DNA of 43,515 nucleotides from Cyanophora paradoxa. Lineage: Eukaryota; Glaucocystophyceae; Cyanophorales; Cyanophoraceae. The notes beneath the pieces are model-generated. The model saw only the letters and a list, made by a program, of their open reading frames with translations. It searched no databases and was not told the DNA's origin. Below are positions 19,726 through 30,300 of the stretch, in pieces (position 1 is the first letter of the stretch; every line of letters begins with the position of its first letter). Position numbers and translations under genes: made by a program. The stretch spans positions 1 through 43,515 of the forward strand of contig QPMI01000300.1 of assembly GCA_004431415.1 (NCBI GenBank), written 5' to 3'.

Positions 19726-20124
19726 ATGGAGACTAAATACAGAGGCTTTCATGTTATGCTTGATTACAAGGCTAAATCAGCTATAGCAACAGGTTATGAG
19801 CATGTTAGCTTCCTAGGTAATTGGATTATGGGAACCCTTGAACAAGCAGTATTGAGACAAGGTATTAGGATTGTTCATAAGCATTGTGAGATATTTGATG
19901 GCAAACTATCACCTCCTGGTTTTGCATTGGTTCTGCTATTAGATGAAAGCCATTGCACAGCTCATTGTTATTCCAATGAAGGCATGTTAGCAATTGATAT
20001 ATTCAGTTGTGGTAAAGAAGCTCAGCATAAAACACAAGCAGTTGCAGATGAGATCGATAAAACAATGAATTTCTTAACATTTGAGAAGACTGAGAGACAT
20101 AAACATGATAGATTCCCGTTTTGA
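19726..20124 (+). CDS. SpeD-like S-adenosylmethionine decarboxylase
   Basis: 132 residues, intact. The C-terminal half, GFALVLLLDESHCTAHCYSN then EGMLAIDIFSCGK, matches bacterial-type AdoMet decarboxylase. ESH holds the serine that becomes the pyruvoyl group after self-cleavage. Counting from it, the His five residues on (AHC) and the Cys twenty residues on (SCG) fall exactly at the spacing of Ser63, His68 and Cys83 of the bacterial enzyme. The N-terminal half, beginning METKYRGFHVMLDY, fits the short single-chain form. Product: decarboxylated AdoMet for spermidine synthesis. Last gene before the right-end repeats, and an accessory gene by position. A paralog with another substrate (for example an ornithine or arginine decarboxylase derived from SpeD) cannot be excluded. 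Confidence 0.75.
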   Translation: METKYRGFHVMLDYKAKSAIATGYEHVSFLGNWIMGTLEQAVLRQGIRIVHKHCEIFDGKLSPPGFALVLLLDESHCTAHCYSNEGMLAIDIFSCGKEAQHKTQAVADEIDKTMNFLTFEKTERHKHDRFPF

Positions 20125-20474
20125 TGGGTTTCTATAATGATAAACAGGGTAATTTACCTTTTTTATTACAATGGCAATCGTTAAAAAAGGATATAATATA
20201 TCCTTTCCTACAATAGCTTTCTACAATGATTTTCTTTCTACAGTAGCTTTTGTTACAATAGAATTCTACTGTATGATGTAGCCGAAATATGAATGCACCC
20301 TACATTAAGCAATGTCAAGTATTTCGAATACTATTCGATTTCCTTACAGTAAAACTCAACATTCCCCTTGATTCCCCCTATTATATTATATTTATATTTA
20401 AGTGGACTCAAGGTTGACTCATATTAATCGTAAAAGTAGTAATAGTATATGGATTTTGTTACGAATTCAATGCA
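20125..20474. other. AT-rich non-coding right arm of the element
   Basis: No supported open frame. Contains poly-T, short repeats of TTTCTACAAT/CTACAGTAGC type (about 20,215-20,275) and, from 20,400, the first GTGGACTCAAGGTTGACTCA-type words that recur around the stem-loop. Confidence 0.5.
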
Positions 20475-20588
20475 AGGGTTGACTAAGTGGGTTGAGTTGA
20501 CTCAAATTTCACAGGAAATATTTGGGACCTAAAGTTTTCTAAAAAGGATTTCAAAAAATGTGTCAACTCCCCCCACTTAGTCAACCCT
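20475..20588. repeat. Right stem-loop (27-nt arms)
   Basis: Arm 20,475-20,501 pairs with 20,562-20,588, two mismatches in 27, loop of 60 nt. The arm core (GTTGACTAAGTGGG then GAGTTGA) is the same as in the stem-loop at 758-858. The words GTTGACTAAG and GAGTCAAC recur to about 20,830, including three close copies at 20,735-20,770. No gene in the region. Confidence 0.85.
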
Positions 20589-20888
20589 GACCATAAACAG
20601 TAAGGATTTGAGCTAACATGTATCACAAAGTGAACATTTTGAGTCCACTTAGAAGATCCACTTTTGAAATCAAAGTTGATTTTGCTTGAAATTTCAAAGT
20701 TGATCTAAAAGTGAGTCCACCCTGATTGATTATGGTAACAAAGTTGACTAAGTTGACTAAGTTGAGTCATCTTAAGAAATTCAAGGAGACTAAGAGTTCA
20801 AAATGTTTATGAAAAGTGAGTCAACTTAGACCAATTATGGTAACAAAGTTAAATATTTAATTGATTTAATCGGAAAAGAACATGATTT

Positions 20889-21110
20889 AATCGAATTTAT
20901 TGATATAATTCCGATTAGATTCATTTAGAATTCAATTAAGATCAATCGAAGTTATTGATATAATTCCGATTAACTACAATTAAGATACAATATCGATTAA
21001 TCGAGTTTATCGATATAACATCGATTAAATTAATTGAAAATGCATATAAAAATATGAAAATTCAGGTGAAAATTCAAATAAATTAATCGATTTTATTGAT
21101 ATAACATCGA
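20889..21110. repeat. Four AT-rich direct repeats near the right end
   Basis: The core TCGAxxTTATtGATATAA, followed by a CGATTA or CGA word, occurs near 20,891, 20,946, 21,001 and 21,087: the first three about 55 bp apart, the last after about 86. The array runs up to the terminal inverted repeat. Iterated AT-rich words at an element end could bind a replication or recombination protein; this is inference. Confidence 0.75.
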
Positions 21111-21113
21111 ATC

Positions 21114-21186
21114 ACACATATGAATATTCATATTTTAATCCTGAGGCGGAACGCCGAGGGATTAAAATATGAATATTCATATGTGT
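21114..21186. repeat. Perfect 28-bp-arm inverted repeat at the element/host junction
   Basis: Arm 21,114-21,141 and arm 21,159-21,186 are exact reverse complements (28 nt) around a 17-nt loop that itself contains GGCG-GAA-CGCC. Left of it all DNA is AT-rich; right of it all DNA is GC-rich. The arms look like element DNA and the loop like host DNA. Confidence 0.9.
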
Positions 21187-21245
21187 CGCACCGCCCTGGC
21201 ATTGCTGCATGCGGTGATGACCTTTCTGTCGGGTTTGCGCCGCAG

Positions 21246-24200
21246 AGGAGAAGTTTGCCGCTGCAGCATCGTTTGCAGCCCAGCCCGTAACAGACGGGCC
21301 GGTCACGGGGCCTTTCCCGCCAGGCTTCATCATAGGCGGCTGTGCGTCGTGGAACTTCTGTTAATTCTTCGACGTTCCGGTACTTAACGTGCGGAGCGCG
21401 CGCACAGCCGCCACGGGATGCCCGCCGGACAACAAGGTGGAGGTCCTGGCTCTCGGGAGGACGCAGCTGCCCTCCCTTTGCGACTACCCCGTCGTCGGCT
21501 CTGTTCCAGTGTGCGGAACGGAGCAGGACCACGCGGTGCAGTTCCTGGTGCGCTTCGTGGCACACGTGCACACCTGATCGCGAGTTGTTTCCAAGCTGAC
21601 GCGTGCGTGCGCTAACGCCAACCAGTTCAACGTTTCCAAGCCGGGAATGTACCGCTTCGACGCGACCGCTTCGGGTTTCCCCGGTGCTTGAAGCTGCGCG
21701 GGTCATTTGTTGGAGCTCGGTCCGAATCTAATCATTCTCATCAGCCGTGCTGGACATCCGCAACCGTGGCGAGTGCAGCCCGCGCTCCTGCACCAAGCCC
21801 ATTCGCAACGCGCAAGGTGCTCGGTTGCGGCGACCTCTCATTTGAGTTCTCCGGTGTTGAGAACCGTTCGGTAGGGGAAGCGAGCCGCAAGACTTCGCTC
21901 ATGCTGCTGCTCAAGGGCGTGGAGGAGCTCGCGATCAACATCGGGATGGAGGGCGGCGGCTGCGGCCCCGGGCCCGTCGTCCTGGACATCTCCTACGAGA
22001 CGCCCTACGACATAAACATCCTCGTCGCGCCGAGCCTCGGCCTCAACAACACGGAGCTCGGCTCCGCGATGCCCTCAAAGGACACGCCCATCATCTTCAA
22101 CCGGCCCGACCTCGCCTTCGACTTCGCGTTCAGCCGCGTCGGCTCGTTCGGCCCCGGCAAGGAGGCGCGCGCCCACCCGCTCGCGCGCGCCCGCATGCAG
22201 AACGCCACTGCATATGCATGTGACGCGCTTTGCGATTGACGTGTTCGCTCTTAGATCGGCATCTTCCTGGAGCCGAGCGACATCGTCAAGAACGGGACAA
22301 GCACCAGGTGGTGGATCCCGGAGCCGATCGCGGGGGCCCAGGGCTCGAAGATCTGGGTGCGCAATGAGCACAAATTTTATATAATTATGTTCTAGAGCGA
22401 CCAGATCGTCCCGCCCATCTGACCGTTCACGTCGCGCTGCGCAGGTTCGGTCCATCAGTGGCATGCCGACCGGCCCGATGTCCGCACAAGACACTCGCCT
22501 GCAGTGCGTTTCTTGATCAAATGCATATGCGCGATTCCGTATTCCGTTCCTGAATTGACGGCCCATACTCTCAGCTGCGCCGGCCTCGGTCCTGCGTTTG
22601 TGATCTCGCACTCGTCACCTCTTGTCGTGCCTATGGTACAGAATCTTTCACTTCAAATTTAACACGACCCGGCAATCTGCGATATTAATATTCTCCGCTC
22701 AGGGCCTCATGCTCATCAACTGCTCGCGGAACGGGGTCATCCCGCCTCCGTCGTACATGAACCCGCTCGACGCCGCGACCATTTCCATCTCCGGCGTCAC
22801 TAACGTTCCCCTCACGGCGAGTACTAGTTCCAGCCCTTTAATTTGCGCTCTCCGCTCTTATGTTTTTATAAGAGCGCCCAATGGACGCGCCGCGCTTTTC
22901 TTTCAAGTATCTGAGATGTAGAACGCAGGGACTCATGATTCTCGGCGGCTTCAACAATGCCACCATGGTTGGTGGCGCCGTCTCTCTCCGCGGCAAGGCC
23001 TCCGCCACCCTCGCGGGATGCATCTTCATGCGGGTGCTCACCGCTGGGGTTTGCGCCCCTAAAATGCTGCGTAGTCTGACTCCGTTGACGACCAGAACCA
23101 AGCTGGCTTGCACGGCGGCGCGGTGGCTGTCATGGAGGAGAGCTCTGCCACCTTCATCGGGTGCACCTTCCTGGACAACGAGGTGCGCCGAAGTCCGATT
23201 CCACGATAATAAATATGCTTTAGCGTCGCTTCGACGCCATTGCAATCGATTGACGCGGCGCGCAGGCCCTGGGCGGCGTGGGCGGCGCCGTCGCTGTCGG
23301 CTCTTCCGAGGCGGCCGCGGGCGAGGTTGTCTTCCAGGGGTGCTACTTCAAGGTCCGGATCCGCGATGTTTCTATCTGCGACATTCGTTGTTCGCAACCC
23401 GCGCGCTCTGTCCTCACGCGCGACCCGTGCGCGCAGCGCAACGAGGCGTTCTCGGGCGGAGACCCCGAGCTCGACCCGGCGAGCCGGTTCGGCGGGGCCC
23501 TCGCCCTCGTCCGCTCGACCTCCACGGTCACGATCAACGGCTCGAACTTCGACAGCAACACGGCCGACGCGGGAGGTGCCCGCGCGTGCTTTCAACGCTC
23601 CGAATCCTTTCGAATGTAACGTGGGGACGCCTTCCGGGGCCGCCGCACAGCTGCTATCTGGGCGGGGACGCCGGTCCGAGTTTCCTCCAGCCAGATCCTG
23701 ACCTCGTTCGGCGACGGTATCCACATCCGCAACACGGAGGCCGTCCTCGACACCATCATCGTCTCCGAAAACATGAACCTCGTTAACTTCGATGGTATGT
23801 ACCTCAAAACCCAAAGCTATGCCTGATATCAGCGCATCTAATTGACTGCGGCGCAGCTGGCGCGGGCCTCACTTGCACGGGCTCGTCGGGCAAGATCACC
23901 GCCACCACCTCTTCGTTCAGCGACAACGGTTCGGGGAGGATGGGTGCGCATATGTACATGCACATGCATGCGCCGCCTCCCAGCGACATGCCCCGCCTCG
24001 CCTCGAGCTGCAAGCGCACACCGCCTTCTGATGCTCCGGTCCGGCCGCTGATGCCTCCCTCCTTCAGGCGGCGGCGCCCTCATTCAGTCGGGCTGCTCCG
24101 CGAGCTTCTTCGGCTGCACTTTCGAGAGTGCGCTCTTCGTTTCATCGATCCCGACGCCGAAGCTCGTCTGACAATCTTTTCGCCGGACAGAGAACTTCGC

Positions 24201-26503
24201 CGTCATGGGCGCCGGCGTGGCCCTCGGCGAGCTGAACGAGGAGGCCGCGGCGCCGACCGACGCGGGGGCGGTCTCCTTCACGAAGTGCATCTTCCGCGAG
24301 AACAACGCGGCCGGCGTGAACGACCCCAACGGCGAGCTGGAGATCGCCGGCACGAAGATCACGATCCCGGTGGAGAGCGGCATGGGCGGGGGCCTGGCCG
24401 TCTTCGGCGCCTCGAGCCCCGTCCGCATCGAGCAGTGCATGTTCCGCAAGAACGAGGCCTTCATGGGTGCCGCCCCTGCGCCGGCGCCGCTCGCGCTCAA
24501 GCCTTGGCTTCCGCGGCCGTTGACCTTCGTCGCGTTCGCGATCGTGCGCAGGCGGCGGCCTTTTCTCCGCTGATGCGATCGAGCTCACCGGCGAGCCGTC
24601 TGGCTTCGACGAGAACACGGTGCGCCACTTCCCCGCTGCTCGATTCAAGCCCGCCGCTGATCATGATCTGCTGCGGCGCCAGGCTGGTTTCGCGTGGTAC
24701 ACGGACGCCGAGCTCAAGCCGACCCAGATGGGCGGTGGCGCCCTCGTCATGATGACCGCCGCGAAGCGCGGCGGCGCCGTCCGCATCAACAACTCCCTCT
24801 TCCACCGCAACATCGCCCTGGGCGCCTTCGGCGGCGGTGAGGCCGTTCGCGATCACGTTCAGTAGGTTTAATCCGCGAGAGCGCGCGAAATGACGCGCGC
24901 ATGCTCGAACAGGTCTGGCGGTCATCGGCGCCAACATCCACTTCAGCGGCACGACGTTCATCCAGAACCAGGTGCTGGGCGACAGCAGCCAGGGCGGCGG
25001 TGCGTGCAAGCTGCACCCGTGCACGCGCGTGCGCCTGTTGGCGAGCGAGCGCCCGGGGCGCGGGTCGCAGGCCTCTACGTGCAGAGCTCGAACGTGACGG
25101 ACGACTCGAACTATCTGGCGACGGACAACAACGCCATGGGCGCCTTCCTCAACGTCTTCCTCGCCGACGAGGCCATCGCCGTCGTCGACGGCGGCAAGGC
25201 CACCACCAACATGCGCTCCTGCTACCAGGTCCGCTTTGAAATTGTTGGCTCATCCTCCGTTCCTCTGCGCGCCCTGATCCGAGCTTTTTCGCGACCGCAG
25301 TGCTCACCGTGCCAGGTGCCCTGCCCTGCGAATTCGAGCTCCCCGCCCAACTTTAATAAGGACGGGCTTCTTATCGCGAGAGCCCGCCCGCAGATTTGCT
25401 CCGTCAAGTCTGGCCGCTGCCAGTTCCCGCCGAAGCTCGAGGAGTGGTGCAAGTTCACGAACAGCTGCAACAAGGACAGCTGCCCCTTCGTGGTGCGCGC
25501 TCGCTAGAGGCTACTGCGGTTTTTCGCGAGACATATGATACGACTCATGCAGACGATCGGCGCGGCGGTGTTCGACGAGTCCAACTTCCGAAGGTGCTAC
25601 ATTTAAGTTAAGCTAAGCAGTGAGGGCGGCGTCTCCGACTCACAGCGTCGGACGCGTGCGCGTGCGCAGCCTCTCGATCGACATCGACATCCCGTACACG
25701 GTCTCCGCCGAGGGCTCGGGCACAGCCATCCCCTGCAGCGCCGCCTTCGCCGCGGAGTCCCTCCCCACGCTCGGCAAGGGTGCGCATGCGCGCGCCGGCG
25801 ATTGGAATTGCGCGCCCGGCCCCGCGTCGGCGATTGGAATTGCGCGCCCGCGCAGTACACGTTCCGATGACTAAGCTTTCGCGCGCGTGCAGGGGCGACG
25901 TGCAAGCTGACGAGCAAGGCGTCCGGCACGGGGCGCCGCCGCGTGTTGCTCGGCCCGACGGGCAACCAGCTCATCGTGAACCTCGGCGCGGACTTCACGG
26001 CGGGGCCCGGCTCGACCCTCCAGATGCTCACGAGCGGGCTGCCCTCCCAGTACAGCGGCCTCTCCGACAGCGCCATTGTCCAGGTCCGCACCGAACGCTG
26101 GATAACATAGCTGTAATTAATAAGGGCTGAGTTCATAGCTTCGTATTCAAAGATTTACATAGCCATGGCCAGTTTGCGTCGTGTCGATGTTCGATTTATG
26201 CAATTTTCAAGTCTGGGTTTCGGAGCTCGAGCTCACTCGCCCCCGCCGCAGATTTCGCAGGCGACGGTGCGCCGCAGCGTGCTGGAGAGCGGCCTCCAGA
26301 TCGCGAACGGAACGCTCGCCTCGGCCTTCACCGCATCCACGAGCACCGGGGCCGGGGCCGGGGCCGGGGCCGAGGCCGGGGTCGGGTTCGGGACCTTCCG
26401 CTCGGGCGCCTTCGCGGGCGCGCGGGCCCCGCAGGGCCTCGGCTCCGCCCTGCTGCTCATCCTCACCACCCTCCTCGCCTCCCTCCTCGCCACTCTCCTG
26501 TGA
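21246..26503 (+). CDS. Beta-helix (polymorphic-membrane-protein-like repeat) surface protein, multi-exon
   Basis: Exons readable in phase: 21246-21335, 21408-21547, 21626-21683, 21779 to about 22,163, 22255-22356, from about 22,703 on, and further exons to the stop at 26503. The central region has repeats of the type GGAVAV...CxFxxN(E/x)A (for example HGGAVAVMEESSATFIGCTF, FGGALALV, CMFRKNEAFMG), as in right-handed beta-helix proteins with chlamydial Pmp-like repeats. A Cys-rich stretch (CSPCQVPCPAN) follows near 25,300. The protein ends in an Ala/Gly-rich spacer and a hydrophobic tail (GSALLLILTTLLASLLATLL), suggesting a membrane or GPI anchor. Probable cell-surface or secreted protein. Several introns use GC-AG sites. 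The start codon is not identified; the first visible exon begins 60 bp from the viral element, so the 5' part may lie beyond it. Confidence 0.7.
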
Positions 26504-27340
26504 GTGCCCGGGACGGGGCGCGGTGTCAAGCGCCGCTGGCGCAATTGCAGTCTACGCATTCAAGTATCCGTAGATATCATAGTATAGCTAGCACACTTCG
26601 GCTTTCGCTCCGATTGAGTGGGAGCCCAAGTGATTTATCGATCCTCCTGTTTAACATGCATCTCCAAGTGTTAGATAGCAATTTTCGCTCGTTCGCAACT
26701 TTTAGAAGAATTGATCCTCTGTACTACAGTAGGTTGAGTGTAAGGTGATCACGCGAGAGCCATGCTTGTGATCATGATCATGGTATGAGCGATTATAAAT
26801 TTTCGCACGTCCGAATTAATTTCAATTGCAACAATTGCATGACTTGACTAGTACTCGCAATTGCGCGCGTTCCGGGATCCGGATCCCGGGTAGACGCCCA
26901 AGCCACTTAATCGTAAAAGGTCCAGGGCCGCTGGGCCACGGGGGCCTTCGGGCTCGAATGAAGAGATGGCGAGGGACATGAGCGACTTCGTTCCTAGGCC
27001 TTGGCCTGCAAGCCGATTTAGTTCCAGATCTAGAGTCCCGACTCGGCGAGGCACCAGGCTTCTTATGAATGAGGCAGATCCTGAATGAGAGTCCCGAGGC
27101 ACCAGGCTTCTTTTTAGCAGTTACGGTTTGCTATTTTCGCAGACCTTCCTACTGAAATTCCGAAGTTCCGAGCGTGTGAATTTGCGCAAAGATCGAATGT
27201 TCGCAGACATTTTCTTTAATTTGCACCCGGATTCCGACCTCATGCATGGTGATCAAAACCTGAGGGCCCCGAGTCCGAGTCCCGGGGCTCGCAACAGTTT
27301 TTGCACGTGCACCGCGGCATCATCAACATTCTGCCGCTAA
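26504..27340. other. Intergenic, no gene seen
   Basis: About 840 bp between the ends of two convergent genes. Holds an 18-bp perfect palindrome at 26,872-26,889 (CCGGGATCC/GGATCCCGG) and a repeated word CGAGGCACCAGGCTTCTT at 27,047 and 27,095. No coding frame is supported. Confidence 0.5.
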
Positions 27341-30300
27341 TCACGCGCGGTGGAAGGCGTGGCCGCCGGCGCTCGGAGCGCAGTAGAAGCGGAGCGGGGC
27401 GCTGACGGGCCAGTATCCCGGCGGCGGGCACGCGGGGGCGGGGCCGCCGGCGTCGGGCGGGCCTTCCCTCTCGGAAGCGGCGGAGCGGAGGAGGGTGAGG
27501 GTGAGAGGCGCCGCCTCGCTCCAGGGCCGCAGGCGGAGGGCGACGCGGCCGGCGAGGGCGGCCCGCCCGGGGCCCGTCGGGAGGGTGCGGAAGGCGGGGC
27601 GGGCGGCGGGGAAGAGGAAGCAGGCGCCGTCGGGGCAGGCGACGTGCAGGGCGAGCCGGCGCGGGTCGGTCTCGCCCTCGAGGCGCGCCGCGAGCGGCAG
27701 CTCCAGCGGCAGCGCCGCCGCGAACTCCAGCGGCCTCTCCCCGTTCCTGTTCGGCCGCGTCGGGCGGGGCGGGGCGGGGCGGGGCGGGCGGGGCGGGGCG
27801 GGGCGGGGCGGGGCGCACGGGGCCGGCTCGTCGATCTCGGCGCGGGCGCGCTCGACGCCGCGCAGGCCGGCGAGCCACTCGGCGCCGGCGAGCTCCTCCA
27901 GAGCCCGCGCCGCAAAGGCCGCCGGCTCGGGCGGCGCCCCTTCCCGGAGGGTGGCGGCGGCGCCGTCGGAGTCGCCGGCGGCGCGGAGGGCGTCGGCGAG
28001 GGCGGCGAGGGCGGGGCCGGGTCCCGGGGAAGCGAGGATGGCGGCGAGGGCGCGCAGGCGGGCGGCGTGGGCGTGGGCGGGGCCGGGCAGGCCGAGGAAG
28101 AGGGCCGTCAGCCGGTCCGCCTCGGCCCGCAGCGGCGCGGCGAGCGCCGGGCCGCCCCCCCGCGCGCCTCCGCCAGGAGCGCCCCGAGCGGAGAAGGGTG
28201 CGCAGGCACGCGCAGAGGGCCGCCGGCGCCCCGCCCGCCCCGCGAGCCGCCCGAGGTCCCGCCCGCAGGCGGCGGCGGCCGCGGCGGCGGTGCGCGGCGC
28301 GGCCGGCCCGCGAGCAGCCGAAGCGCCGCGGCGGCCGTCCGCAGCGCGAGGCCGGCGGGGTCCCTCTCCGCAGCCGCGGCCGACTCGGCGGCCGCGGCGG
28401 CCGCCGGCGGGCGCAGCACGAGCAGCGGGGGGCCCGAGGGGGGCGCGGGAGGGGCAGCGGGACGGGCGGGGCGGGGGTACGGAGGGCCGCTCGAGGCCGT
28501 CGGTGGGGAAGGTCACGGGGGGACGAGGTCGGGGTACTTGTCCCGGAGCACGCGGTAGTGCCGCACGACAAAACGTGGAAGCCTGCGGCGCGCGTCGGCC
28601 GTTGACGATCGGCGGCGCGGCGAGGGGCGAGACGCACCGCTCGGCGAGGGGCGCGGGCTCCCCATCGTCGCAGTCGGAGATGCGCGGCGGGAGGAGGCAG
28701 CCGGGGCCGTCGGGGACCCCGCCAGCGCCCGCGCGCGCTTCGCCGGCGGCAACGGCCAGGGCGGCATCTCCGGGGCGCGCGCGGTGGCCGCCGCCTCCGC
28801 CGCGTCCGCCGCCTCCGCCGCCGCTGCGGCGCGGGTCGATCGGAATGCGCCACGGCGGGACGGGCCGGGAGGAGGAGTGGGAGGGGGGTACCGGCGTGGT
28901 ACAGAAAGACTAGTACGGCGGCGTAGAGGGGGTCGCTTGGCTCGTACGCGGGCGCGGCCCCCGTCCTGCCGCCGCCCCCGCCCCCGCCGCTTCTCAGGCG
29001 CGCGGCAAAGGCGGCGGAGGAGGGCGCGGCGGAGGGCGCAGGCGCACGGGTCGATGCGGAGGAGGGCCTGCATGAGCTCCCGCCCCTCCGCCGCGTGCCG
29101 CTCGCCGAGCCGCGCCACACACTCGTACACGCTGCGCGCAAGGCGGAGGCGGGTCGGCGGAGGCGGGGCGGCGCAGGCGGGGCGGGGCGGGGCGGGGCGG
29201 GGCGGGGCGGGCCTGGGGAGGTCGCCCGGGTTCCGCTGGAGGCACGCCAGGAGGGCTTCGATCGTCTTCTGCACCAGCTCCGCCGACGGGATCCGCAGGC
29301 CCCTGCCCGGCCCGGCCCGGCGGGCGCGACGCGTCGGACAGAGCGCTGGCGCTGGCGGCGAGGACGGGGAGCCGCACGCGAGGAGCGAGTGGACGGCCGA
29401 GCGCACGTCGGCGTTCTTGTCCTCCAGCGTCTTCAGGACCTGCGAGCAAGGGGGCCTGAGGAGGTGCACCCAGCGAACGGCGCCCAGCAGCGGCAGGGGC
29501 GGGGGCGGGGGTACGCACGACGAGGAGCTGCTCGGGGCGGAGGGCGGCGGCGCGCGCGCAGATCTTCGCCACGCTGTGGATCGCCAGGATCCGCACCTGC
29601 CGCCGCCCCGTGTCGGGGCCGGCCGGCTGGCGGCGGGGGCCGGCCTGGGGCGCGGCTCTAGGCCGGGCCGGATCTAGTCCTAGGCTCCAGGCCCCAGGCA
29701 GGGGCGGGCCCGGCGGGCCGGGCCAGGGGTGGTTCAAGGAGTCTGGGGGCGGGGCGGGCACGGCGCCTATGTCGTTTTGAGCCGCATCCTCGGCCCTTGG
29801 CCCTAGGCCCTCGCCGGGGTGGAGCGTGGCTGGGGCGCGGCGCGGCAGGCACGGCGCCGCTAGGCTGGGGGCTAGGCCCTAGGCCCTAGGCCCTACGCAG
29901 GGCGGGGCGGGGCGGGGGTGGAGGCGGGGCGGGCGGGGCGGGGCGGGGGTTCGCTAGGGCAAGTGCCCTAGGCCCTATGCCCTAGCCTGGGCGGAAGCGG
30001 GCGGGGGCGGGCACGGGCGGGGCGGGGCGGGGGCGGAGGCGGGCACGGCGTAGCTAGGTTCTGGGAGGGTGGGGGGAGGGAGGAATGAGGGTGGGTGGGT
30101 GGGGGTGGGGTGGGGTGGGGGTGGGGTGTTGGGGGGGGGGGTGGGCAGGGGGTACGGCGTCGATGTCGTCGTGGAACATGTCGACGAGGAAGTCGACGGC
30201 GCGCGCCGCCAGCTCCCGGCTCCGCAGCGAGAGCTCCCGCACCGCCTCCACCGCCGCAGAGCGCACCTCCTGCGGGGGACGAGAGGGGGTGGGGAGGTGG

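Larger units (their letters stand above)
1..21186. mobile_element. Endogenised polinton-like virus, left end outside the window
   Basis: AT-rich block with virus hallmark genes (PrimPol-SF3 helicase, A32/FtsK-type packaging ATPase, capsid proteins, S74 fibre) abutting GC-rich intron-containing DNA. Genes run in a minus block (about 950-8,781), then a mixed core, then a plus block (11,327-20,124), with tiny intergenic gaps. The right limit is set by a sharp composition change at the long inverted repeat 21,114-21,186, followed at 21,246 by a host exon. The left terminus is not in view. No integrase or capsid protease was recognised here; they may lie to the left or be absent. Many genes carry frameshifts, so this copy is probably not functional. 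Alternatives are a virophage-like provirus, or a chimeric assembly joint at 21.1 kb. Confidence 0.85.

Noticed and set aside
21100-21260. A purely artefactual chimeric join at 21.1 kb
   Set aside because: Not excluded, but the widespread frame decay fits a long-resident insertion better; kept as the main caveat in the junction finding.
21128-21706. Minus-strand 192-codon open frame crossing the element/host junction
   Set aside because: It runs through the palindrome and is antisense to three phase-compatible exons of the plus-strand surface protein gene.
22075-22611. Minus-strand 178-codon frame opposite the surface-protein exons
   Set aside because: Composition is typical of a GC-rich antisense shadow, and the plus-strand reading has domain-like repeats and phased introns.
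27240-29141. Very long open frames on both strands over 27.2-29.1 kb (for example 633 codons minus, 402 and 472 codons plus)
   Set aside because: They are Arg/Ala/Pro/Gly-biased shadows of the INTS4 exons in GC-rich DNA; only the frame ending near 27341 shows family-like sequence.
29870-29900. CCCTAGGCCCTAGG considered as interstitial telomere repeat
   Set aside because: The unit is not CCCTAA or CCCTAAA, and copies are irregular and mixed with GGGGCGGGG.
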